Shown here: in pieces, positions 1 through 9,615 of the stretch
How the letters are laid out: each line of letters begins with the position of its first letter
How positions within the stretch are numbered: position 1 is the stretch's first letter
Source: Acidimicrobiia bacterium
Lineage (GTDB): Bacteria > Actinomycetota > Acidimicrobiia > Acidimicrobiales > Acidimicrobilacustridaceae
NCBI GenBank assembly: GCA_018882825.1
Contig: VERC01000008.1
Span: 1-20,101 of the forward strand
DNA: 20,101 nt
Reading direction: 5' to 3'
Position numbers and translations under genes: made by a program
Notes under the pieces: generated by a model
What the model saw: the letters and a program-made list of their open reading frames with translations, nothing else
What the model was told of the DNA's origin: nothing
The model's database searches: none

Positions 1-540
1 GGGTCGGCCGACGATCTCGACGAGTGGCACCCCGGCCCGGTTGTAATCCACGAGCGAGTAGTCGGCGCCGTGGATGCGACCGCTGCCACCGGCGTGGGTG
101 TTCTTGCCGGTGTCCTCCTCGATGTGGGCACGTTCGATGCCGACTCGCGTGCCGTCGGGGAGATCGAGCCAGCCGTCGACGTTGATCGGTCGGTCGTACT
201 GGCTGACCTGATAGTCCTTCGGCATGTCCGGGTAGAAGTAGTTCTTGCGGGCGAACACCGACGGCTCGACGGTGCAGTGCAACGCCCGCCCGAGACGCAT
301 GGCCAACTCGACGACGTTCTCGTTGAGCACCGGCAACGAACCGGGAAGACCGAGACACACCGGACACACATTGGTGTTGGGCTCGTCGCCGAACATGTTG
401 GGACAGCCACAGAACAACTTGGTGGCGGTGGCCAGCTCGCAGTGCACCTCGAGTCCGACCACGATCTCCCAGTCGTCGCCGGTCGTCTCGCTGATGACGA
501 CGAAGCGCTCTCCCTCGATCGGTTCGTGCGTGAGACTCAT
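1..540 (-). CDS. gatB: Aspartyl/glutamyl-tRNA(Asn/Gln) amidotransferase subunit B, N-terminal part (cut by window edge)
   Basis: GatB is the subunit of GatCAB that binds mischarged Glu-tRNA(Gln) or Asp-tRNA(Asn), activates the acyl group and receives ammonia from GatA. Only the first 180 codons are present; the reading frame runs open off the left edge. The visible part is canonical: VGLEVHCEL near residues 28-36, four cysteines at 44, 46, 59 and 62 in the FCGCPN...CPVCLGLPG block (the zinc-binding Cys set known in the family), [15 protein letters not shown] near 110-125, and [13 protein letters not shown] near the break. The ATG shares an ATGA overlap with the gatA stop, and a GAGG Shine-Dalgarno lies 7 bases upstream inside gatA, so it is the third gene of gatC-gatA-gatB. 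Identity is secure; the C-terminal tail domain cannot be assessed. Confidence 0.97.
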   Translation of the reverse strand, partial: MSLTHEPIEGERFVVISETTGDDWEIVVGLEVHCELATATKLFCGCPNMFGDEPNTNVCPVCLGLPGSLPVLNENVVELAMRLGRALHCTVEPSVFARKNYFYPDMPKDYQVSQYDRPINVDGWLDLPDGTRVGIERAHIEEDTGKNTHAGGSGRIHGADYSLVDYNRAGVPLVEIVGRP

Positions 541-1991
541 GACCACACCTCGTCGAGCGGGGGCGCGGCGCGCTCGAGCACCGCAGCGGCACGGAACATC
601 ACCGATTCGGCCAGCGCCGGGGCCAGCACCTGCACACCCACCGGCATCCCGTCGGCCCCACCGCCGAACGGCACGCTCATCGCCGGATGACCGGCGAGGT
701 TCGACGGGATGGTGCAGATGTCGTTGAGGTACATGGACATCGGATCATCGGTCTTCTCGCCGAAGCGGAACGCCGTGGTCGGCGAGGTCGGGGTGAGGAG
801 CAGGTCGACCTGGCCGTAGGCGCGGTCGAAGTCGCGCATGATGAGCGTACGGACCTTGAGGGCCTTGCCGTAGTAGGCGTCGTAGTAACCCGCCGACAAC
901 GCGTAGGTACCGAGCATGATGCGTCGCTTCACCTCCGGTCCGAATCCGGCGGTGCGGGTGGCGGCGTTCATCTCGGCTGTGGTGGCGGCGTCGACGCGCA
1001 ATCCGTAGCGGACACCGTCGTAGCGGGCGAGGTTGCTGGACGCTTCGGCGGGAGCGATGAGGTAGTAGGCCGACAGGCCGTAGGCGGCGGCCGGGATCGA
1101 CACCTCCTCGACCGAGGCCCCGGCGGCGCGCAACGCATCGGCCGCCTGTTCCACCCGGGCGGCGACATCGGGGGCGATGCCCTCCCCCATCAGCTCGGTG
1201 ACCAGACCGACGCGCAGTCCCTCGACACCGTGGTCGAGCGCGCCGAGCAGATCGGGCACCGGACCGTCGATCGAGGTCGAGTCGCGCCCGTCGTGGCCGG
1301 CGGTGACGCCGAACAACAACGCGGCATCGGCCACGGTCGTGGCGAACGGTCCGATCTGGTCGAGCGACGAGGCGAAGGCCACCAGCCCGTAGCGACTCAC
1401 CATGCCGTAGGTGGGCTTCACCCCGACGACTCCGCACAATGCGGCGGGCTGTCGGATCGATCCACCGGTGTCCGAACCCAACGACAGGGGCGCGTGACCG
1501 GCGGCCACCGCCGCGGCCGAACCTCCCGAAGAACCACCGGGCACCCGGGTGAGATCACGAGGGTTGCGCGTCGGACCGAATGCCGAGTTCTCCGTCGACG
1601 AGCCCATGGCGAACTCGTCGAGATTGGTCTTGCCGATGGCCACCGCGCCGGCGGCGGCGACGCGCTCGACCACGGTGGCGTCATAGGGCGGGCGCCAGCC
1701 CTCGAGGATGCGACTCGAGCACGTGGTGGGGATGCCGCGGGTGCACAGGTTGTCCTTCAGCGCGATGGGCACGCCGGCGAGGGGCCCGGGATCACGTCCG
1801 GCGGCGACGGCAGCGTCGACGGCCGCCGCGGCGGCGCGGGCCTCGTCGGCCAGCACCAGGTTGAATGCGCCGATCTCACCGTCGGTGGCGGCGATGCGAT
1901 CGAGATGGTGCTCCACGACCTCGGACGCGGACACCGAACCGGCGCGCACCGCAGCCGCGATGTCGAGGGCAGTGGTGGGGAGATCGCTCAC
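537..1991 (-). CDS. gatA: Aspartyl/glutamyl-tRNA(Asn/Gln) amidotransferase subunit A (glutaminase)
   Basis: Amidase-signature enzyme that hydrolyses glutamine and channels ammonia to GatB in indirect tRNA aminoacylation. I place the start at the GTG at 1989-1991, one base after the gatC stop, with GAGGAA about 7 bases before it. A longer in-frame reading from 2096 would run through gatC and adds an arginine-rich, non-family N-terminus, so I reject it. The resulting 484 residues match usual GatA length. The Ser-cis-Ser-Lys triad is visible: Lys79 in PIALKDN, Ser154 in the PGGSSGGS motif, and nucleophile Ser178 in SDTGGSIR; these numbers coincide with those I recall for the Staphylococcus aureus enzyme. 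Translation is coupled at both ends: 1-base gap to gatC, ATGA overlap with gatB. Nothing looks degenerate. Confidence 0.97.
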   Translation of the reverse strand: MSDLPTTALDIAAAVRAGSVSASEVVEHHLDRIAATDGEIGAFNLVLADEARAAAAAVDAAVAAGRDPGPLAGVPIALKDNLCTRGIPTTCSSRILEGWRPPYDATVVERVAAAGAVAIGKTNLDEFAMGSSTENSAFGPTRNPRDLTRVPGGSSGGSAAAVAAGHAPLSLGSDTGGSIRQPAALCGVVGVKPTYGMVSRYGLVAFASSLDQIGPFATTVADAALLFGVTAGHDGRDSTSIDGPVPDLLGALDHGVEGLRVGLVTELMGEGIAPDVAARVEQAADALRAAGASVEEVSIPAAAYGLSAYYLIAPAEASSNLARYDGVRYGLRVDAATTAEMNAATRTAGFGPEVKRRIMLGTYALSAGYYDAYYGKALKVRTLIMRDFDRAYGQVDLLLTPTSPTTAFRFGEKTDDPMSMYLNDICTIPSNLAGHPAMSVPFGGGADGMPVGVQVLAPALAESVMFRAAAVLERAAPPLDEVWS

Positions 1992-1992
1992 G

Positions 1993-2295
1993 TCAGGGTT
2001 CCTCACCGAGGATCGCCGGCACGCGGAAGCGACCGTCCTCGACCGCCGGGGCCTGAGCCAGCACCTCGTCGCGGTCGGCGCCGGGAACCACGACATCGGG
2101 GCGGAAGACGTTCATCAGGGGCAGCGGATGGGCGGTGGGCGGGACGTCGTCGAGATCGAGGGCGGCGATGTCGGCGGCATGGTCGAGGATGGCCCCGAGT
2201 TGGCCGGTGCACAGGTCGAGTTCGGCATCGGTCAGGTGGAGGCGGGCGAGGTCGGCGACCTTGGCCACGTCCTGCCGGGTGAGTGGTTCGGGCAT
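1993..2295 (-). CDS. gatC: Aspartyl/glutamyl-tRNA(Asn/Gln) amidotransferase subunit C
   Basis: Small scaffold subunit that wraps around the GatA-GatB interface. It has 100 residues, usual for GatC, with the family pattern in order: an N-terminal [17 protein letters not shown] helix (about residues 10-26), a second helix [25 protein letters not shown] (about 33-57), NVFRPDVV, and a C-terminal [13 protein letters not shown] near residue 90. It is the first gene of the gatC-gatA-gatB operon. There is no Shine-Dalgarno before the ATG; a TACGAT hexamer 8 bases upstream suggests a very short or absent 5' leader. Confidence 0.95.
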   Translation of the reverse strand: MPEPLTRQDVAKVADLARLHLTDAELDLCTGQLGAILDHAADIAALDLDDVPPTAHPLPLMNVFRPDVVVPGADRDEVLAQAPAVEDGRFRVPAILGEEP

Positions 2296-2309
2296 GGCCG
2301 CTCATCGTA
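2296..2309 (-). promoter_or_regulatory. Putative -10 element of gatCAB (near-leaderless)
   Basis: On the minus strand TACGAT occupies 2309-2304 and is followed by 8 bases and then the gatC ATG. No purine-rich Shine-Dalgarno is present. No convincing -35 was seen. It lies 12 bases from the divergent -10 (TACGCT, 2322-2327), so the two promoters are back to back. Confidence 0.55.
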
Positions 2310-2321
2310 GGCCCCGCCCCG

Positions 2322-2371
2322 TACGCTCCCTGCGGCCCGTTCGACGTCGGGCCACCGCCCGAGGAGCATCG
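2322..2371 (+). promoter_or_regulatory. Putative -10 and Shine-Dalgarno of the SCP2-like gene
   Basis: TACGCT at 2322-2327 is followed by about 44 bases before the ATG, with a strong GAGGAG Shine-Dalgarno at 2361-2366 (5-base spacing). This is one of only two unit-leading genes in the window that appear to have a conventional leader. Confidence 0.5.
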
Positions 2372-2782
2372 ATGCCGCACACCTTCCTGAGTCCCGAGTG
2401 GATGGACGCCGCCCGCCAGTTGCGCGATTCGCTGCCGAAACCGACCACTGCGCCCCCGGTGGCGGTGCGCATGAACCTGGTGGTGACCGAGACGCCGTTC
2501 GCCGAGGACGTGCACGGCCACATCGACACCTCCGAGGGCGAGGTCGTCATCGAGGCCGGTCACCTGACCGACCCCGATCTCACCGTCACCGTCGACTGGG
2601 CCACCGCCCGCTCGGTGTTCATCGATCAGGATCCAGCGGCGGCCATGCAGGCCTTCATGTCCGGTCGCATCGCCGTGGACGGTGACATCGCCAAGATGTT
2701 GGCCATGCAGTCGACGGCGGCGACCCCCACCGACGAAGCGCAGGCCGTGGCCGACGCGCTGCGCGAGATCACCGCCGACTGA
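2372..2782 (+). CDS. SCP2 sterol-binding domain protein (lipid carrier-like)
   Basis: A 136-residue soluble protein resembling a stand-alone SCP2/sterol-transfer domain. These bind acyl-CoAs or other lipids in a hydrophobic tunnel. The supporting pattern is in the second half: the beta strand ending DPDLTVTVDWATARSVF (about residues 67-83), then a helix PAAAMQAFMSGRI and the characteristic RIAVDGDIAKMLAMQ (99-113). The ligand is unknown. The start ATG is fixed by GAGGAG 5 bases upstream; longer in-frame readings back to 2135 run antisense through gatC and are rejected. It is monocistronic: divergent from gatC and convergent with the MFS gene. Actinobacteria carry many such domains, often near acyl-CoA or steroid enzymes, but no partner is adjacent here. 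Confidence 0.82.
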   Translation: MPHTFLSPEWMDAARQLRDSLPKPTTAPPVAVRMNLVVTETPFAEDVHGHIDTSEGEVVIEAGHLTDPDLTVTVDWATARSVFIDQDPAAAMQAFMSGRIAVDGDIAKMLAMQSTAATPTDEAQAVADALREITAD

Positions 2783-2795
2783 CGGTCACACCGTC
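2781..2795. terminator. Candidate bidirectional terminator hairpin between convergent genes
   Basis: GACGGT (2781-2786), loop CAC, ACCGTC (2790-2795) form a perfect 6-bp hairpin that begins in the SCP2-gene stop codon. The longer arms GACGGTC (2781-2787) and GACCGTC (2807-2813) could pair instead and would reach the stop codon of the opposing gene. There is no U-run on either strand, so intrinsic termination is uncertain. Confidence 0.35.
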
Positions 2796-2811
2796 GACCG
2801 AGAGGCGACCG

Positions 2812-4350
2812 TCAAGCCATCGCCGGATCGACGCTCAGCGGTTCGACCGAGGCCGTCGTGCGCGAGCGTCGGACGAACAGGGCCACGACGAACGCCACTG
2901 CGGCAGCCACCGCCCCCCAGCGGTAGGCGATGGCATAGGACGTGGCGCCGGGCGACGACTCGTTCGCGCTCTGGATGGTGAGGAGCAGTTGCATGCCCGT
3001 CACCACACCGATCTGGGCCATGGTCTGAGACGCAGCCCCCGCCACGCCGAGATCCTCGCGCTCGACCGAATTGGCCAGCGCGGCGATCATCGCCGGCGCG
3101 CATGCCCCCATACCGATGCCCGAGAGGACGAGGGCCACGTACAACAGCGACTCGGATGTCGATGCCGTGACCAACGACAACGAGAGCATCGAGGCGATCA
3201 GCATCGACGAGCCGAAACTTCCCACCACCCGCTCACCGAAGCGCAGCACGAACCACCCGGCGAGCGGTCCGACGATGGAGAACGCAGTGGGACGGGCGAT
3301 CGACACCAATCCGGCCTTGGTCGTGCTGTAACCGAGCACCGAGGTCATGAGCAGCGGCGTGAGGATGAACCCGCCCATGTAGGCGAAGTTGGCGAAGAAC
3401 TGGTTGGCCATCGGGAACGTGAAGTTGCGACGACGGAAGTACCCCATCGGCAACAGCGGATGGGGTACGCGGGTCTCGACCATCACGAAGCAGACCAGGA
3501 GCAGTACACCCCCCACGAAGCCACCCTGCACGAGCGGATTGGTCCATCCCGCTTCCGGACCGCGGTTGAGGGCCAACAGCAACGACCCGACACCGAAGGC
3601 GAGGAGGGCCGAGCCGGCGAAGTCGAAGCGTTGGCGTTCACCGGGCGCGGTGTGGGGCAGCACGAGGAACCCGATGATGACGGCGGCGAAGGCGATCGGG
3701 GTCTGGAGGATGAAGATCCACCTCCACCCGAACGCTTCGACCAACGGGCCGCCGATCACCACTCCGATGACCGGTGATCCGGCGCCGACCAGCGACCAGT
3801 ACCCGAGGGCCTGGGCCCTCTTGGCCGGAGTGAACGAGCGGTTGATCATGGCCAGGGCGGCCGGCCCCACCGCGGCGCCGAGCACGGCGCCGGCGATACG
3901 GGCACCGATGAGCGTGCCGCCGCTCCAGGCGAAGATCGTGGCCGCCGACATCACCGCCACGCCCGAGATGCTCGACAGGTAGACGCGACGCGCCCCATGG
4001 CGGTCGGCCAACTTGCCGCCGATCGGTCCGAGCACGGCCATGGCCAGACTGGGACCCGTGATGGCCCACGTGAGGACGCTCTTGGTGGTGCCCAGGGTGA
4101 CGGCGATGTCACCGAGCGACACCGTGAGGACGGTGAGCGAGAAGCCCGAGGCGAACATCCCGAGGAGGGTCGCGGCGAGCACGATCCACGCCTGACGGGG
4201 GCTGCGTTCCAGTCTTCCGGCGACCCGACGCCGCAGCATGAGACTCCACGGCACGGGCGCGATCTCGTCGACTCCCGGCGCCTCGAGACCGATCTCGAGT
4301 TCGTCGAGTTCGGGACCGGGCGACGACGTGTCGCCGCGCACCTCAGCCAC
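2812..4350 (-). CDS. MFS drug-exporter-like transporter (DHA2/EmrB-QacA type)
   Basis: A 512-residue integral membrane protein with about 50 cytoplasmic residues (acidic, rich in Asp/Glu near 15-30) followed by many hydrophobic helices; size and spacing suit the 14-helix DHA2 family of proton-coupled exporters. MFS motif A is GGKLADRHGARR (111-122). An antiporter-type motif C, rich in Gly and Pro, sits at about 189-203 (GAGSPVIGVVIGGPL). The WRWIF signature at 209-213 is typical of EmrB/QacA-like proteins. The substrate cannot be predicted. The GTG start (4348-4350) overlaps the end of the kinase gene by 8 bases and has no separate Shine-Dalgarno, so it should be translated by coupling from the kinase mRNA. 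The acidic N-terminal tail facing the cytoplasm could be a regulatory segment, but that is speculation. Confidence 0.88.
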   Translation of the reverse strand: MAEVRGDTSSPGPELDELEIGLEAPGVDEIAPVPWSLMLRRRVAGRLERSPRQAWIVLAATLLGMFASGFSLTVLTVSLGDIAVTLGTTKSVLTWAITGPSLAMAVLGPIGGKLADRHGARRVYLSSISGVAVMSAATIFAWSGGTLIGARIAGAVLGAAVGPAALAMINRSFTPAKRAQALGYWSLVGAGSPVIGVVIGGPLVEAFGWRWIFILQTPIAFAAVIIGFLVLPHTAPGERQRFDFAGSALLAFGVGSLLLALNRGPEAGWTNPLVQGGFVGGVLLLVCFVMVETRVPHPLLPMGYFRRRNFTFPMANQFFANFAYMGGFILTPLLMTSVLGYSTTKAGLVSIARPTAFSIVGPLAGWFVLRFGERVVGSFGSSMLIASMLSLSLVTASTSESLLYVALVLSGIGMGACAPAMIAALANSVEREDLGVAGAASQTMAQIGVVTGMQLLLTIQSANESSPGATSYAIAYRWGAVAAAVAFVVALFVRRSRTTASVEPLSVDPAMA

Positions 4351-6298
4351 AGGCGATGGTGACGGTCGAGCCGACGCGCACCTGCGATCCGGCGGCCGGG
4401 TTCACCGAGCGCACAGTCGCACCGAACGGGTTGATGTTGACGACGAGTCCGAGACCCTGGAGGGTCGAGGCCCCGGCGCTGCAGGGCTGGCCGACGACGG
4501 ATGCGGGGATGGTGACCGGCCGCTTGCCCTTCGACACGGTCACGTCCACCGTCGAGCCCTTGGCCACGGACTGACCGGCGGCCGGCGTGACCACCATCAC
4601 GACCGATTCGGGCACGGTCTCGGACCAGTCGTCGATGCGCTTGACCTTGAGCCCCAGCGATTCGAGTTGGGTGGTGACCTCGGTGATCGGCCTACCCACC
4701 AGACCTTCGGGGATCGTGCGCGGCCGGGCACCGGCGCTGACCACGAGGGGAACGGCCGAACCCTTCGGCGCCGTGGCATCGACACCCGGCCCGAGCGAGA
4801 CCACGATGCCCTTGGCCACGTTCTCGTCGAAGGTGTCGGTGAGCTCGCCGAGTCGCAGCGAGGCGCGGGCCAACGACGCCGTGGCCTGTTCGACGGTCAT
4901 CCCGACGAGATCGGTGGGCACGGCGACGGGCGGCGGACCGGAGGACACGAGAAGGGTGACCGTCGAGCCCTCCGACAACGTGGTGCCCGACGGCGGATCC
5001 TGCCCGATGACCACGTCGACGGGAACGGTCTCGGACACCTGTGACTCCGTGGCCACGCGCAAACCCTTCGACTCGAGCGCGGCCCGGGCCTCGTCGATCG
5101 GAAGGTCGATGTACGAACCGATCGTGTGCGTCGGGGTGCGCAGGAGGGCGAAGGCGCCGGCGCCCCCGATCACGGCGAGCGCAGCCAGGGCGACGAGGAG
5201 CAACCGCCGTCGCCGGCGCGGACGCCGAACGGAGGTCGCAGCACCCGCGACCGTCGTCGCCACCGACGGTCCGTCGATCCCGCGGTCGACGGTGCGTGTC
5301 GCCGGTTGGACGACGATCGGAGCGGATCCCGTCGGAACCGAGGTGACGGTGGGGTCGACGAACGTGGGCCCACCTGCAGGGGCGACGGGGACGTAGACCG
5401 TCGTCGGTTCACGCGGATCGAGATCGTCGGGCCGCATCGCGGTGGTGCCGGCCAGTGGAAGTCGCGTGACCGGTCCGAGGTCACCGGCGGCCATGAGCAT
5501 GGTGGCGAAAGCCGCGGCGTCGGGACGGTCGGCGGGATCGGGGGCGCCGGCGGCGCGCAGGGCCGGCACCAGTGCGTCCAACGCCTCGGGCACGGGAACC
5601 GGGCGGCCGATGCGGGCCATGAGTGTTCCCAGGGTGGTGTCGGCCGTGAACGGCACGGCCCCGGTGACCGACTCGATGAGGACGAGACCGAGCGAGTACA
5701 CGTCACTGCCGCCGTCGAGGGTCGCGCCCTGGGCCTGTTCGGGTGAGGCGTACTTCGCCGTGCCCAGCACGGCACCGGCCGGTTCGGTCCACGCCGCCTC
5801 CGCCAGTGCCCGGGCCAGCCCGAAATCGGCGATGCGCACCATTCCTTCGTCGTCGAACAGGAGATTGGCCGGCTTGATGTCACGGTGCACGAATCCGCGT
5901 CGGTGCGCATGGTCGAGGGCGCGCGCGGCATCGACGCCGACCTGACGGGCCTGCGCGGGATCGAGACGCGAACCGCAGTCGAGCAGGGCGCGCAATGAAC
6001 CACCGTCGAGCAGTTCGGTCACCAGGTAGGGGACGTCGCCCTGACCCCAGTCGTGCACCGCCATGATGTGCGGATGGTTGAGGGCTGCGGCGGCGCGCGC
6101 CTCGGCCTCGAAGCGGCGCAGGAACGCGGCATCGTCGGCCAATGCATCGTGCAGGACCTTCACGGCGACGCGTCGACGGAGCACGACGTCATCAGCCAGG
6201 TACACGGTGGCGGACGCCCCGGCGCCGATGGGGGCCAGCAACCGGTAACGCCCGCCCAGGACCTGACCGACCCGGTCGGCACCGCGGGCGTTGGACAC
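4343..6298 (-). CDS. Membrane Ser/Thr protein kinase with four PASTA repeats (PknB-like)
   Basis: Hanks-type kinase of 651 residues. Catalytic domain about 18-275: glycine loop IGAGASATVYLA (24-35), VAVK lysine 47, HRDIKPANLL with Asp140 and Asn145, DFG at 158-160, and a GTAKYASPEQ activation segment end (179-188). The juxtamembrane linker is Pro/Thr-rich (about 280-355), followed by an Arg-rich stop and one transmembrane helix (about 366-386). Outside the cell lie four PASTA repeats (about 391-455, 456-523, 524-590, 591-651), which in PknB relatives bind peptidoglycan fragments. The last repeat ends exactly at the C-terminus and carries two cysteines (606, 650). Unlike mycobacterial pknB it is not beside pbpA/rodA/fha genes; its partner is the overlapping MFS gene. 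The GTG start has no Shine-Dalgarno; TAGCCT precedes it by 6 bases. Confidence 0.95.
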   Translation of the reverse strand: MSNARGADRVGQVLGGRYRLLAPIGAGASATVYLADDVVLRRRVAVKVLHDALADDAAFLRRFEAEARAAAALNHPHIMAVHDWGQGDVPYLVTELLDGGSLRALLDCGSRLDPAQARQVGVDAARALDHAHRRGFVHRDIKPANLLFDDEGMVRIADFGLARALAEAAWTEPAGAVLGTAKYASPEQAQGATLDGGSDVYSLGLVLIESVTGAVPFTADTTLGTLMARIGRPVPVPEALDALVPALRAAGAPDPADRPDAAAFATMLMAAGDLGPVTRLPLAGTTAMRPDDLDPREPTTVYVPVAPAGGPTFVDPTVTSVPTGSAPIVVQPATRTVDRGIDGPSVATTVAGAATSVRRPRRRRRLLLVALAALAVIGGAGAFALLRTPTHTIGSYIDLPIDEARAALESKGLRVATESQVSETVPVDVVIGQDPPSGTTLSEGSTVTLLVSSGPPPVAVPTDLVGMTVEQATASLARASLRLGELTDTFDENVAKGIVVSLGPGVDATAPKGSAVPLVVSAGARPRTIPEGLVGRPITEVTTQLESLGLKVKRIDDWSETVPESVVMVVTPAAGQSVAKGSTVDVTVSKGKRPVTIPASVVGQPCSAGASTLQGLGLVVNINPFGATVRSVNPAAGSQVRVGSTVTIACG

Positions 6299-6310
6299 CC
6301 CGGAAGGCTA
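6299..6310 (-). promoter_or_regulatory. Putative leaderless -10 of the PASTA kinase gene
   Basis: TAGCCT (6310-6305, minus strand), then TCCGGG (6 bases), then the GTG start. The spacing puts the expected transcription start at the start codon itself. Confidence 0.65.
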
Positions 6311-6378
6311 ACGCCGCGCCCCTCGACGACGGTTCACCCCGTCGACGTCGCGCCTGTCGCACGAGCACGGTCGTCGGG

Positions 6379-6390
6379 CAGACTCGTCGC
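6379..6390 (+). promoter_or_regulatory. Putative leaderless -10 of the 6391 gene
   Basis: CAGACT (6379-6384), then CGTCGC (6 bases), then ATG. The first base departs from TANNNT, but A2 and T6 are kept. The same AGACT core precedes the genes at 13885 and 19202. Confidence 0.55.
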
Positions 6391-6822
6391 ATGACCGCAC
6401 CCGATGTCGCCCCCCGCCGACGGTTCGCCCTTCGCCATCTGGCGTGGATCGGGCTCGCCCTCGTCGCCATCGTGTGCATCGTCATCGTCGCCCGAATGGG
6501 CACGTCGGAGACCGGTGGCTTCGACGGCGGTCGCGTCGAGCGACTCATCCCCCTGCCCGGCTCGAAGATCCTGCAGCAGGACATCGTCGGGATCGACATG
6601 GCTCCCGGCTACGAGTCGTCACTCTCCATCAACGGCGTGCCGATCCCTCTCGATCAGTCCAACGTGATCGGGCCGATCAATCAGGTCACGTTCAAGCCCG
6701 GTCCGGGCAAGGTGTTCGAGCAACTTCCCGCGGGCCAGAACTGTGCGGTGGCCACCTACTGGCAGTCGTCGGTGGGGCCGTCGGTGACCTCGACGCGATC
6801 GTGGTGCTTCACCGTCGTCTGA
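6391..6822 (+). CDS. Small membrane-anchored extracytoplasmic protein of unknown function
   Basis: 143 residues that I do not recognise as a named family. A basic N-terminus (Arg9-Arg11, Arg15) precedes a single hydrophobic helix at about 16-35, predicting an N-in anchor with the rest outside the membrane. The exported part is short, beta-rich and glycine/proline-punctuated (RLIPLPGSKILQQDIVGID at about 51-69), and ends with two cysteines, 118 and 139, that could form a disulfide. The AGQNCAVATYW and RSWCFTVV strands flanking them look like a small beta-sandwich. It is divergent from the kinase gene (92-base gap) and convergent with the HAD gene (10-base gap), so it is probably monocistronic. 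The start is set by the hexamer 6 bases upstream. Confidence 0.75.
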   Translation: MTAPDVAPRRRFALRHLAWIGLALVAIVCIVIVARMGTSETGGFDGGRVERLIPLPGSKILQQDIVGIDMAPGYESSLSINGVPIPLDQSNVIGPINQVTFKPGPGKVFEQLPAGQNCAVATYWQSSVGPSVTSTRSWCFTVV

Positions 6823-6832
6823 TGGCACACGC

Positions 6833-7468
6833 TCATCCGGCGGAGAGCAGTCGGTCGAGTTCGGCGAACGCGGCGGTGTGGTCGTCCTCGACGAGGATGG
6901 CGTGCATCCCGAGGGCGCGGGCCGCAGCGATGTTGCCCGGCGCGTCGTCGAGGAACACGGAGCGCTCGGGGGCCACCCCCAACTGATCGAGAGCCATGCG
7001 GTAGATCCGGGGATCGGGCTTGCGCATGCCCACCGCCGACGAGTCGACGATGACCTCGAACAGATCCTCGACCGGGATCATCGCCCGCCACCCGTCGGAG
7101 AACTCGGCGATGTTGTTGGTGATCAGTGCCGTGCGGTAGCCGCGCGCCCGCAGGTCGAGACCGATGGCCACCACGTCCTCACGCGTCCCGCCGGCGCCGC
7201 CCATGGCGCCGAACATCTCGCGAAGATCCACGTCGAGTCCCATCTCGGCCCCGACGACCTTGATCTGCTCGGCGGCGGCCTCGAGGGCGATCTCGCCGCG
7301 TTCGAGGCGATGCCACGGGTGGTCGGTGTCCTCGTCGTAGGGGCCGAACACGGCGCGCAGACCGGTCTGCGGATCGATGCCCCGGGCCACGTGCCAGTCG
7401 TGGAGTCCGGTGAAGGGCGACCCGGTGAACACCCCACCGAAGTCGAACACCACTGCTTCGATCGTCAC
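6833..7468 (-). CDS. HAD-superfamily hydrolase (subfamily IA, FDFGGV type)
   Basis: A 211-residue haloacid-dehalogenase-like phosphatase or dehalogenase. Motif I is VFDFGGV with nucleophile Asp9; the usual second Asp is Gly11, as in the FDFGGV/FDLGNV branch (YihX, ACAD10 and epoxide-hydrolase N-domain types). Motif II is ITNN (116-119), motif III Lys150 in RKPDPRIY, and motif IV FLDDAPGN with Asp174/Asp175. A helical cap fits between about 17 and 90. The substrate is unknown. I chose the GTG at 7466-7468 because MTIEAVVFDF starts the fold directly and GGAGG lies 7 bases upstream; a longer in-frame reading to 7687 would overlap ligA. It follows ligA by 19 bases and is probably cotranscribed. 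Confidence 0.9.
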   Translation of the reverse strand: MTIEAVVFDFGGVFTGSPFTGLHDWHVARGIDPQTGLRAVFGPYDEDTDHPWHRLERGEIALEAAAEQIKVVGAEMGLDVDLREMFGAMGGAGGTREDVVAIGLDLRARGYRTALITNNIAEFSDGWRAMIPVEDLFEVIVDSSAVGMRKPDPRIYRMALDQLGVAPERSVFLDDAPGNIAAARALGMHAILVEDDHTAAFAELDRLLSAG

Positions 7469-7480
7469 TTCTCCCCCTCC
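7469..7480 (-). promoter_or_regulatory. Strong Shine-Dalgarno that fixes the HAD gene start
   Basis: On the minus strand GGAGGGGGAGAA fills the space between the ligA stop and the GTG start; GGAGG (7480-7476) has 7-base spacing. It contrasts with the Shine-Dalgarno-free first gene ligA. Confidence 0.75.
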
Positions 7481-7487
7481 GTCGTGA

Positions 7488-9548
<2,061 letters not shown>

Positions 9549-9556
9549 GCGAGCGG

Positions 9557-9605
9557 CCACCGCCGATCCCGATGAACGCTCGTGCGACCGGGAGAGCGAC
9601 GGTGG
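9557..9605 (-). terminator. Nested inverted repeat downstream of the MetE-like gene
   Basis: Outer arms CCACCG (9557-9562) and CGGTGG (9600-9605) enclose inner arms CGCTC (9577-9581) and GAGCG (9594-9598). It begins 11 bases after the MetE-like stop codon and ends just upstream of the ligA -10. It could attenuate or terminate the upstream transcript, but it is interrupted and has no U-run. Confidence 0.3.
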
Positions 9606-9615
9606 GTGCGTCGAC

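Noticed and set aside
687..2282. 531-codon plus-strand open frame across gatA and gatC
   Set aside because: It is exactly antisense to gatA/gatC, Gly/Arg/His-rich and without domain motifs; long antisense frames are expected at about 70% GC.
6833..7468. HAD hydrolase as inactive because motif I lacks the second Asp
   Set aside because: The Gly at this position is normal for the FDFGGV branch, and all other motifs are intact.
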